Positions 50,672-57,124 of a DNA stretch of 57,124 nucleotides are shown here, in pieces. Position 1 is the stretch's first letter. Every line of letters begins with the position of its first letter. Origin of the DNA: Anaerolineae bacterium (GTDB lineage Bacteria > Chloroflexota > Anaerolineae > Epilineales > JAHCIE01); assembly GCA_026129165.1 (NCBI GenBank), contig JAHCIP010000004.1, positions 1 to 57,124 of the forward strand, read 5' to 3'. The position numbers and the translations under genes are program-made. The notes beneath the pieces were generated by a model that did no database searches, had not been told where the DNA came from, and saw only the letters and a list, made by a program, of their open reading frames with translations.

Positions 50672-51550
50672 ATGCCCTCATCGTTTGGCGTGCCCGACAC
50701 GCCGCGCGGTCCGCTAGTCGTCATCGGGGGCGCGGAGGACAAGCTGGGCGACCGCCTGATCCTGCGCCGCTTTGTAGACCTGGCTGGGGGCGGGGCAGCC
50801 CGGATCGCTGTGTTACCTGTCGCCTCCTCGTTCTCGGTCGAAGTCGCCGGCCGTTATGAGCACTTGTTCCGTGACCTGGGCGCCTCTCACGTGGAGACGG
50901 TCGATGTCGCGGTCCGCGAGGAGGCGCTCCACGCGGATCGGGCGCGCCCGCTGGACGAGGCGACCGGCATCTTCCTGACGGGCGGCAACCAGCTCAAGAT
51001 TGCCACCTTACTCGGCGGTACGCCCATCGCCACTACACTACGGCGGAGGCACGCGGCCGGCGTAGTGGTCGGCGGGACGAGCGCGGGCGCCTCCGCCCTG
51101 TCACAGCATATGATCGCCTTTGGGCGCGGTGGCCCGTCGCCGACCCAGCGGATGGTCTCGCTCTCGCCTGGCCTCGGCCTGACCAATCGCGTCGTCATTG
51201 ACCAGCACTTCCGCCAGCGCGACCGCATTGGCCGCCTCATGGCCGCCGTCGCCTTCAACCCGTTTCTCATCGGCGTCGGCGTGGATGAGGACACGGCCAT
51301 GATTCTTGACCACCGCAACCTGGTCGAGGTGGTTGGGCGGCATAGTGTCACCTTTGTGGATGGCGCGGACATCACCTACACTGATATTCACCAGGTCAAA
51401 CAGCACGCCAACGTGGCGGTCTACAACCTGCGCGTGCATGTTCTGACCCACGGCCAGCGGTTCGACCTGGTCGCCCGCCAGCCGCTGCTGCCTATGCACG
51501 TCCTGACCCAGTCGGCGCCTGTCGCTCTGGAGGCGGCGGACGATGAATAA
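50672..51550 (+). CDS. cphB: Cyanophycinase
   Basis: 292 aa from ATG 50672 (GGAG 6 nt upstream); the in-frame TTG 50657 overlaps the previous gene. Peptidase S51 features: LVVIGGAEDKLGDRLILRRF near 14-33, FLTGGNQLKI near 106, and the nucleophile motif GGTSAGASALS near 134-144 with the catalytic Ser. IDQHFRQRDRIGRLMAAVAF near 176-195 and GVGVDEDTAM near 202 are cyanophycinase hallmarks. It cleaves cyanophycin (multi-arginyl-poly-aspartate) to beta-Asp-Arg dipeptides in the cytoplasm. The partner synthetase gene lies 4 kb downstream. The end overlaps the ABC ATPase gene by 8 nt. Confidence 0.93.
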   Translation: MPSSFGVPDTPRGPLVVIGGAEDKLGDRLILRRFVDLAGGGAARIAVLPVASSFSVEVAGRYEHLFRDLGASHVETVDVAVREEALHADRARPLDEATGIFLTGGNQLKIATLLGGTPIATTLRRRHAAGVVVGGTSAGASALSQHMIAFGRGGPSPTQRMVSLSPGLGLTNRVVIDQHFRQRDRIGRLMAAVAFNPFLIGVGVDEDTAMILDHRNLVEVVGRHSVTFVDGADITYTDIHQVKQHANVAVYNLRVHVLTHGQRFDLVARQPLLPMHVLTQSAPVALEAADDE

Positions 51551-52346
51551 CGGTTTCGGGCGGGACCGCGAGGCTGGGGCGTATACGCCGTGGGCCATCG
51601 AGGCGGTTGGGCTGACCAAGACCTATGGCTCGGTCGCGGCGGCTCAGGACGTCTCCCTCCACGTGCGGCCCGGTGAAATCTACGGCTTCCTGGGACCGAA
51701 CGGCGCGGGTAAGACGACGACCATCAAGATGTTGGTGGGGCTGCTCAAGCCGACGCAGGGCTATGCGCGCATCGCTGGCTATGACATCCAGCGTCAGCCG
51801 CTCGACGCCAAGGCGCGGCTGGGCTATGTGCCCGACCAGCCCATCCTCTACGATAAGCTGCGCGGCCTGGAGTTTCTGGTCTTTATGGCGCGGCTGTACC
51901 GCATTGACCCGGTCACAGCCGCGCGCCGCGCCGACGAGTTGTTGCGTCTGTTCGACCTGCGCGACGCGGCCGACCAGATGGTTGAAGGCTACTCTCACGG
52001 CATGCGTCAGAAGCTGGCCCTGGCTGGCGCGCTCATCCACCGCCCCTCGGTCCTGTTCTTGGACGAACCCACCGTCGGGCTGGACCCGAAGAGTGCGCGG
52101 CTCATCAAGGACTTGCTGCTCCAACTGCGCGAGTCCGGCGTGACGGTGATGATGTCTACCCATATCCTGGAAATCGCCGAGAGGATGTGCGACCGCGTGG
52201 GCATCATCGAACACGGCCGCCTCATCGCGGAGGGCACGCTGGCTGAGTTGCGGTCGCGGCAAGGGAGTATGGCTAGCCTGGAGGAGATTTTCTTGTCGCT
52301 CACCGGGGGCGCGGACTACGCCGAGTTGGCGCGGGTGCTGGGATGA
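51543..52346 (+). CDS. ABC transporter ATP-binding protein
   Basis: 267 aa. Walker A GPNGAGKTTT near 53-62, Q-loop VPDQPILYDKL near 97, signature YSHGMRQKLALAGAL near 149 (SHGMR in place of LSGGQ, common in ABC-2 exporters), Walker B VLFLDEPTVGLDP near 168, and H-loop MSTHILEIA near 204. It starts inside the cphB end and its stop overlaps the permease start (ATGA at 52343-52346), so all three are translated together. Belongs to the ABC-2 type exporter class. Substrate unknown. Confidence 0.93.
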   Translation: MNNGFGRDREAGAYTPWAIEAVGLTKTYGSVAAAQDVSLHVRPGEIYGFLGPNGAGKTTTIKMLVGLLKPTQGYARIAGYDIQRQPLDAKARLGYVPDQPILYDKLRGLEFLVFMARLYRIDPVTAARRADELLRLFDLRDAADQMVEGYSHGMRQKLALAGALIHRPSVLFLDEPTVGLDPKSARLIKDLLLQLRESGVTVMMSTHILEIAERMCDRVGIIEHGRLIAEGTLAELRSRQGSMASLEEIFLSLTGGADYAELARVLG

Positions 52347-54004
52347 CAGACTTCGCCCGCACTACCAGCCTCTTGTTGGGCGCTGGCCTGCGCATTTGGT
52401 GGAACCGACTGAGGCGTTCAACGTGGCGGTTCCGTATCAGTTGGGCGCTCCTGCTGGGCTTTGTTGCCGCTTTCGCCGGCCTGTTTGCCCTGGCCGTCTA
52501 CTTCTCGGTGCGCTTTGCCGTGCGGGCCGGGGCCGCCGAAGGTCTACACACCTTGCCGGGCGGGATGCTCTTTAGCGTCTTCCTGTTTGCCTTTGTCACC
52601 GGCTTTGGCCTGGCTCTGTCTGCCCTCTACCTGTCGTCCGACCTCGACCTGCTGCTAACGACACCTGTCCCCATCCACTCCATCTTTACTGCCAAGCTCG
52701 TTCAGGCCACCCTGCCCATGTATCTGCTGGTCGCCCTGCCCATCGTCCCCTCGCTGTGGGCGTTCGGCCACGCGCAGGGCTACAACCCGCTATACTACCT
52801 GGGTCTGCTGCCTGTCCTGCTCATCCTGCCGCTGCTCCCCGCCGCCCTCTCCGCCCTCGCCGTCATGCTCGTCGTGCGCGTGGTCCCACCGCGCCGCCTG
52901 GCCGAGATCATGGGCTTTCTCGTCGCGGCCTTCAGCATCGCGTTTTCTATCTGGGGCCAGGGCGCGAGTACTGGCGCGGTGCGTGGACAGCCGGGGCTGA
53001 TCTTCACGACACTGCGCTCGCTGGATATTCCATTTACGCCGCCGAGTCTGGCCGGGCAGGCCCTGGTCGCGCTGGGCACGGGCGACTGGTCGGAGGCGCT
53101 TAGGAGCCTGGCGGGGTTCGTCGCCCTATCGCTGTGTGGCTTCGTCATCGCCCTGGACTTTTCGACGTCGCTTTACTATTCAGGTTGGTCGAAGGTGCGG
53201 TCAGCGGGTGTGCGTAGTAAGCCGCGCCGCGCCATTCGGCCCGGTCTTCCTCTCCTGCGCGACCTGTTCGCCCACCCCGTCCCCGCCCTCATCCTCAAGG
53301 ACTTTAGAACGTTCCCCCGTGACCTGTCGAACCTGGTCCAGATTATCTCGCCGTTGGTCTTCAGCCTGTTCTGGGCTTGGCAACTTCTGCGCTTACCGCT
53401 ACGTGGTGGTGTCATCAGCGGCGCCTTCGGCGTGCTATGGCCGCTGGCCGGGACATTGTGGGCGGTGGGCATCACGGGCATGGTCTTCTCGCGCATGGCG
53501 CTGACCGGGGTGAGTCGCGAAGGCCGGACGGTATGGGTTCTCCGCGCCGCCCCGATGACGACATGGCAGTGGTTGCTGGGTAAGTTTGTGGTGGCGTGGG
53601 CGCCGTTTGTGGGGGTGGGGAGCTTGCTGGTCATCGCGCTCGGACGATTGCAGGGGAGCGACTGGCTTAGTATCGGCGAGGGCGTGCTGGCGATGACCCT
53701 CGTCTCGCTGGGAGTGACGGGCATCGCGTTGGGGATTGGCGGAGCCGTGCCACGCTTCGACTGGTCCCAGCCCCACCAGATGGTCGGTTACGGCGAGGGC
53801 TGCCTGTCGAGTATTGCCTATGGTGTCTTTTCGGGCGTGATTCTGGTTATCTTTGCCGGGGCGCGTCTCGCGGCAGCCAGCCTCCCTGACGTGACGCTGT
53901 TCATCTGGCTCGGCGCCCTCTCCCTGGCCGGCCTGCTTACCCTCGCCGCCACCCTCATCCCCCTCTGGCTGGCGGCACGGCGATTAGAGGATGTCGAGTC
54001 CTAG
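52343..54004 (+). CDS. ABC-2 type transporter permease
   Basis: 553 aa, with about twelve hydrophobic segments from residue 30 (ISWALLLGFVAAFAGLFALA) to the end. LYLSSDLDLLLTTPVP near 93-108 and RTVWVLRAAPMTTWQWLLGK near 394-413 are the repeated short cytoplasmic helices typical of large ABC-2 permeases with two permease halves. It pairs with the upstream ATPase. Placed in the cyanophycinase operon, it might move a peptide or amino acid, but nothing in the sequence shows this. Its stop shares CTAG with the stop of the antitoxin gene on the other strand. Confidence 0.88.
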   Translation: MTDFARTTSLLLGAGLRIWWNRLRRSTWRFRISWALLLGFVAAFAGLFALAVYFSVRFAVRAGAAEGLHTLPGGMLFSVFLFAFVTGFGLALSALYLSSDLDLLLTTPVPIHSIFTAKLVQATLPMYLLVALPIVPSLWAFGHAQGYNPLYYLGLLPVLLILPLLPAALSALAVMLVVRVVPPRRLAEIMGFLVAAFSIAFSIWGQGASTGAVRGQPGLIFTTLRSLDIPFTPPSLAGQALVALGTGDWSEALRSLAGFVALSLCGFVIALDFSTSLYYSGWSKVRSAGVRSKPRRAIRPGLPLLRDLFAHPVPALILKDFRTFPRDLSNLVQIISPLVFSLFWAWQLLRLPLRGGVISGAFGVLWPLAGTLWAVGITGMVFSRMALTGVSREGRTVWVLRAAPMTTWQWLLGKFVVAWAPFVGVGSLLVIALGRLQGSDWLSIGEGVLAMTLVSLGVTGIALGIGGAVPRFDWSQPHQMVGYGEGCLSSIAYGVFSGVILVIFAGARLAAASLPDVTLFIWLGALSLAGLLTLAATLIPLWLAARRLEDVES

Positions 54005-54276
54005 CGGGCGAGGTCCTGGTGAGCCTCCGCATAGATACGGAGGGCCGCGGAGAAAAGGCGTTCGTAGTCGTCACCCTGGGCCTGATACCACTCAAGCACG
54101 TCCGGCTCGACTTTAATAGTTACTGTAACGAAAGCCCGTGGTCTGTGCCATCTCGCAGTGGCCAGGAATTCCTTGGTTAAGGGCGGGCTGTCGGTCGTAT
54201 CAATCATGTCATCCGTCATCGCGTCCACCTTCGCCCAGTCGGTCTCGGAGACCTTGCTCATATTCGGCCCGTTCAT
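54001..54276 (-). CDS. brnA: BrnA-type antitoxin
   Basis: 91 aa from ATG 54274-54276; ATG 54259-54261 is an alternative start (MSKVSETDW). The sequence DWAKVDAMTDDMIDTTDSPP near 13-32 matches the N-terminus of BrnA antitoxins (DW..v....deeid.sD.Pe). VTVTIKVEPDVLEWYQAQGD near 50-69 and YERLFSAALRIYAEAH form the ribbon-helix-helix-like DNA-binding part. BrnA neutralises BrnT and represses the shared promoter. It overlaps brnT by 68 nt (53 from the alternative start). The stop overlaps that of the convergent permease gene. Confidence 0.85.
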   Translation of the reverse strand: MNGPNMSKVSETDWAKVDAMTDDMIDTTDSPPLTKEFLATARWHRPRAFVTVTIKVEPDVLEWYQAQGDDYERLFSAALRIYAEAHQDLAR

Positions 54277-54517
54277 ATGTCAGCGCCTTTCGTAGCGAGA
54301 TAACTCGGATTGTGTTCTCACCTGGTTCAGTGTAAACAAGTACAACCACTCGGCCTTCGAGCATGCCAAGCGTGACCCAACGCTCTTCGCCATAGTCATA
54401 GCGATCGTCAAGACGCGTTGCCGTATGGGACTGGAAGATACGCCAGGCCTCTCTGAAATCAAGGCCATGCTTGTTGAGATTGGTACGCCGCTTCTCCTCA
54501 TCCCAGTCGAAGCGCAT
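54209..54517 (-). CDS. brnT: BrnT-type ribonuclease toxin (DUF497)
   Basis: 102 aa from ATG 54515-54517 with GGAG upstream. The family pattern is complete: FDWDEEKRRTNLNKHGLDF near 3-21, AWRIFQSHTATRLDD, EERWVTLGMLEGRVVVLVYT near 44-63, and IRVISLRKALTYERAEYEQG near 70-89. BrnT is a RelE-like mRNA-cleaving toxin. It is the first gene of the pair, as usual. A C-terminal extension (RLGEGGRDDG) arises from the overlap with brnA. The lower GC than the neighbours suggests a mobile module. Confidence 0.88.
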   Translation of the reverse strand: MRFDWDEEKRRTNLNKHGLDFREAWRIFQSHTATRLDDRYDYGEERWVTLGMLEGRVVVLVYTEPGENTIRVISLRKALTYERAEYEQGLRDRLGEGGRDDG

Positions 54518-54557
54518 ATTTCAGGCTCCATTCTCACAGTACTCGTCTAATTCTAGC

Positions 54558-54575
54558 ATTATAGTCTTGAACTAT
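54558..54575. promoter_or_regulatory. Divergent promoter with inverted repeat for brnTA and the TPR gene
   Basis: On the minus strand TATAAT lies at 54563-54558; on the plus strand TATAGT is at 54560-54565. ATAGT-cttga-ACTAT (54561-54575) is a short inverted repeat over both and could be the BrnA operator. Confidence 0.4.
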
Positions 54576-54591
54576 CAAAGGGAGATCGCCG

Positions 54592-55560
54592 ATGCCTTCT
54601 CGAAAGAAGCCACGACAATCAACGCCTGCCCAGAGAAAACGGGTGCACGCTGACCGTCAAGATATGCCAGCGGTAGACGCGCGTCGGATGGAAAAGACCC
54701 TGGCCGACATTGGCAAGCTGCTGAGTGAGCAGAACTTTAGCTCGGCCGAGGAGGCCAACGCCTTTCTCCAGCAACTCATGGCCTCCGGCGACCTCATGTC
54801 GGCGGCAGCCCATGAGCCAGAAACGCCCCTGGAGCAGGCGCAGGAGGTCATGTACCAGGCGTGGGAGGCGTCGGGCCAACAACGTATCAAGCTGGCTCGC
54901 CAGGCCCTGACCATCTCGCCGGACTGCGCCGATGCCTATGTGCTTCTGGCCCAGGAAGCATCGGGCAGCCTGCGCGAGGCCGCTGACTTCTACGCGCAGG
55001 GCGTTCAGGCCGGCGAGCGCGCCCTCGGCTCCCAGGTGTTCGCGGATGACGTCGGCCACTTCTGGGGCATTCTGGAGACGCGGCCCTATATGCGGGCGCG
55101 GGCCGGCCTGGCCCAATGCCTCTGGATGCTGGGCGAGCGAGAACAGGCCATCGAGCACTATACCGACATGCTGCGCCTCAACCCGGGCGACAACCAGGGC
55201 TTGCGCTATACCCTGGCGCAGTGGCTATTGATGGTGGGGGCGGACGACCGGCTGGAGGAACTCCTCGACCGCTACGATGAGCCGACCGCGTCGTGGGCCT
55301 ATACCCGTGCCCTGAGCCGGTTCCGCCGCGAAGGGCCGAGTCCGGCGGCCAAGGCGGCGCTGAAGGCGGCGCTGGAGGCCAACCACCACGTCCCCGCCTA
55401 TCTCCTGGGCCGCAAGCGCCTGCCGAACCAGTTGCCCCCGTACGTCGGCTTGGGCGACGACAACGAGGCGGTGGACTATGTGGTGGGTGCGGCCGAGAAC
55501 TGGCTCAATGCACCGGGCGCGCTGGATTGGCTGGCGCAGCACAGCAGCCTCGACGAGTAA
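54592..55560 (+). CDS. ST7-like tetratricopeptide repeat protein
   Basis: 322 aa, ATG 54592 with GGGAG 7 nt upstream. The first 30 residues are basic and Lys/Arg-rich. Residues 30-75 are helical (EKTLADIGKLLSEQN, ANAFLQQLM). TPR-like helices run from about 83: AQEVMYQAWEASGQQRIKLA, ALTISPDCADAYVLLAQEAS, YMRARAGLAQCLWMLGEREQ and LRLNPGDNQGLRYTLAQWLL. The end, AYLLGRKRLPNQLPPYVGLG and NAPGALDWL, matches the bacterial ST7 protein group (PF04184), whose role is not known. It would mediate protein contacts in the cytoplasm. It is divergent from brnTA and 157 nt before cphA, which has its own promoter. Confidence 0.82.
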   Translation: MPSRKKPRQSTPAQRKRVHADRQDMPAVDARRMEKTLADIGKLLSEQNFSSAEEANAFLQQLMASGDLMSAAAHEPETPLEQAQEVMYQAWEASGQQRIKLARQALTISPDCADAYVLLAQEASGSLREAADFYAQGVQAGERALGSQVFADDVGHFWGILETRPYMRARAGLAQCLWMLGEREQAIEHYTDMLRLNPGDNQGLRYTLAQWLLMVGADDRLEELLDRYDEPTASWAYTRALSRFRREGPSPAAKAALKAALEANHHVPAYLLGRKRLPNQLPPYVGLGDDNEAVDYVVGAAENWLNAPGALDWLAQHSSLDE

Positions 55561-55600
55561 TGAGGCTAACTTTAGTCTTCGGTGGAAGTATATATGATAC

Positions 55601-55637
55601 CAGGACCCTAAAGGTCTCAAAGACCTTTAGGGTCCTG
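55601..55637. repeat. CCTAAAGG-type palindrome, copy 2
   Basis: CAGGACCCTAAAGGTCT (55601-55617) and its perfect complement (55621-55637) form a 17-bp stem with a 3-nt loop, the longest perfect stem in the window. The core is shared with 42788-42821. It sits after the TPR gene and just before the cphA promoter. Confidence 0.75.
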
Positions 55638-55654
55638 CCTGTTCCAGCCTGGCT

Positions 55655-55683
55655 TTGCGCTTTTTCCCACGCCGCATTATAAT
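55655..55683 (+). promoter_or_regulatory. Promoter of cphA
   Basis: TTGCGC (55655-55660), 17-bp spacer, TATAAT (55678-55683). The ATG of cphA is 35 nt after the -10; CGGAGACA upstream of it is the ribosome binding site. Confidence 0.65.
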
Positions 55684-55717
55684 CCCCTCAACCTCGCCCC
55701 CGTCACGGAGACAGTGT

Positions 55718-57124
55718 ATGCTGACGTTGGAAACGCGCGTCTATCGCGGGCCGAACCCCTACGGCTACCGGCCGCTTGTTCGCTTGATGTTGGACCTAGA
55801 GGAATTGGAAGACTACCCCACAACCAAGCTGCCCGGCTTCACTGACCGCCTGGTCGAACTGATGCCCTCACTCCAGACCCACACCTGCTCCTACGGCGAG
55901 CCGGGCGGGTTTATCCGCAGGATGCGCGAGGGGACGTGGTTAGGGCACGTCGTCGAGCATGTGGCGCTGGAACTCCAGGACCTGGCCGGGACGCCCGTCA
56001 CCTATGGCAAGTCGCGCACCGTGGCATGGAACGCCCTACCCGACGATGTGCGCCAACGCAAAGAGGCCATCCTGAACGCCCAGCCGCGCACCCAGGACGA
56101 GATCGCCCACTTCAAGCGCAACCACGGCGTCTACTACGTGGTCTACTCCTACGAAGAGGAGAAGGTGGGTCTCAAGGCGGGTGAGTTGGCGATTCGGTTG
56201 GTGCGCTGGCTGCTGCCCGACGAGCTGCCCAGCGCGCTCCACGGGGACGAACGCGCCCGCTTCAGCTTCCAGGATGAGTTGGACGACCTGGCCCGCCTGG
56301 CCGACCGCCTGGCGTTGGGGCCAAGCACCCACTCCCTGGTCACAGCGGCGCGGCGGCGGGGTATCCCCCATATTCGCCTCAACGAACACAGCCTTGTCCA
56401 GTTTGGCTGGGGCATCTACCAGAAGCGCATCCAGGCCACCGTCACGTCCGAGACGCGCCACATCGCCGTAGACATCGCCCAGGACAAGGAACTGACCCAG
56501 CAACTCTTGCGCGAGGTGGGATTGCCTGTGCCGTCGCAGCGCGTCGTGGATAGTGAGGAGGACGCGGTGGAAGCCGCCCTGGACCTGGGCTTTCCGGTCG
56601 TCACCAAACCGCTGGACGCGAGCCACGGACGGGGCGTGTCGCTCAGTCTCAAGACCATTGACGAGGTGCGGGCCGGCTTCCGCGCCGCTGCCGAACACCG
56701 CGACGACGTCATCGTGGAGACGTTCCTAGAGGGCAAGGACTATCGCATCCTGGTGGTCAACGGTCAGGTCATCGCCGTGGCCGAGCGTGTGCCGGGGCAT
56801 GTGGTGGGCGACGGCGTCCACACCGTGCGCCAGTTAGTGGACATCGTCAACAGTGACCCGCGGCGGGGCGTCGGCCACGAGAAAGTCCTGACCAAGCTGG
56901 AGATGGACCACCAGGCCGAACGGCTGATGCAACTCGCCGGTGCTACCCTGGATACCGTCTTGTCGGCCGGCCAGCCCCTCTTCCTGCGCTCGACGGGCAA
57001 CCTGTCCACGGGTGGCACGGCCATTGACCGCACCGACGAAATCCACTACGACAATCTCGAAGTGGCGCGGCTGGCGGCCAAAGTCATCGGGCTGGACGTG
57101 GCGGGGATTGACCTCATTATGCCC
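55718..57124 (+). CDS. cphA: Cyanophycin synthetase, 3'-truncated by the window end
   Basis: The frame runs from ATG 55718 to the last base (469 codons) without a stop; a full CphA has about 870-900 residues. The N-terminal domain has VYRGPNPYGYRPLVRLMLDL near 8-27, typical of CphA, then GTWLGHVVEHVALELQ near 74 and NAQPRTQDEIAHF. ATP-grasp domain: THSLVTAARRRGIPHIRLNE, FGWGIYQKRIQATVTSETRH near 228, KPLDASHGRGVSLSL near 298, and LRSTGNLSTGGTAIDRTDEI near 424. This domain adds Asp; the Mur-ligase-like Arg-adding domain lies beyond the window. The enzyme makes cyanophycin from ATP, Asp and Arg. Own promoter, same direction as cphB. Confidence 0.93.
   Translation, partial: MLTLETRVYRGPNPYGYRPLVRLMLDLEELEDYPTTKLPGFTDRLVELMPSLQTHTCSYGEPGGFIRRMREGTWLGHVVEHVALELQDLAGTPVTYGKSRTVAWNALPDDVRQRKEAILNAQPRTQDEIAHFKRNHGVYYVVYSYEEEKVGLKAGELAIRLVRWLLPDELPSALHGDERARFSFQDELDDLARLADRLALGPSTHSLVTAARRRGIPHIRLNEHSLVQFGWGIYQKRIQATVTSETRHIAVDIAQDKELTQQLLREVGLPVPSQRVVDSEEDAVEAALDLGFPVVTKPLDASHGRGVSLSLKTIDEVRAGFRAAAEHRDDVIVETFLEGKDYRILVVNGQVIAVAERVPGHVVGDGVHTVRQLVDIVNSDPRRGVGHEKVLTKLEMDHQAERLMQLAGATLDTVLSAGQPLFLRSTGNLSTGGTAIDRTDEIHYDNLEVARLAAKVIGLDVAGIDLIMP

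Overview
The window looks like a chromosomal segment of a Chloroflexota bacterium, most likely Anaerolineae or a close relative. This rests on high GC (about 60-65 % by eye), Thr/Pro-rich linkers in a giant exported protein, tandem 'YYY' (DUF2298) membrane proteins beside an Agl23-type (TIGR03663) protein, many GT-C glycosyltransferases, and abundant palindromic and heptad repeats. No tRNA, rRNA, CRISPR array, prophage or insertion sequence was found. Both ends of the window cut genes: a giant surface protein on the left and cyanophycin synthetase on the right.

Layout. (1) 1-9595: the 3' part of a giant exported adhesin-like protein; a convergent PolX-type DNA polymerase/PHP protein; a small membrane protein; and an ECF sigma factor with its anti-sigma factor. 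(2) 9744-39034: one long co-directional cluster for envelope glycan or glycolipid assembly. It holds a flippase-like protein, a CDP-paratose-epimerase-like enzyme, a GT4 glycosyltransferase, two methyltransferases, two GT2 polyprenyl-phosphate sugar transferases, three large GT-C proteins, a YfhO-like protein with lower GC, a GT-C/YYY fusion, a second YYY protein, another GT-C protein and an Agl23/NHL-propeller fusion. (3) 39377-42761: sucC and sucD with an M20 peptidase gene between them. (4) 42838-46593: a tRNA nucleotidyltransferase-like protein, a DUF1294 protein, a beta-lactamase-fold serine hydrolase and a SpoIIE-type phosphatase. (5) 46786-49177: secD and secF behind a strong promoter and a structured leader. 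(6) 49470-57124: a membrane-anchored peptidase-MA-like protein without its zinc motif, cyanophycinase, an ABC exporter pair, a BrnT/BrnA toxin-antitoxin module on the minus strand, an ST7-like TPR protein and cyanophycin synthetase.

How the genes fit together. In the large cluster the GT2 enzymes would charge polyprenyl phosphate with sugars on the cytoplasmic face. The flippase-like protein may help lipid-linked sugar cross the membrane. The many GT-C proteins would then transfer sugars on the outer face. The YYY and Agl23 families have no assigned reaction that I know of, so this cluster is the best candidate for an undescribed system. CphA and CphB together imply a cyanophycin (Arg-Asp polymer) nitrogen reserve.

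The most unusual structural feature is that four palindromic or heptad repeat elements lie inside the reading frames of three membrane-protein genes and are translated without breaking the frame. Relatives of these and other palindromes sit in the intergenic gaps. Five operon starts share a GCTATAAT- or TATAAT-type -10 element.
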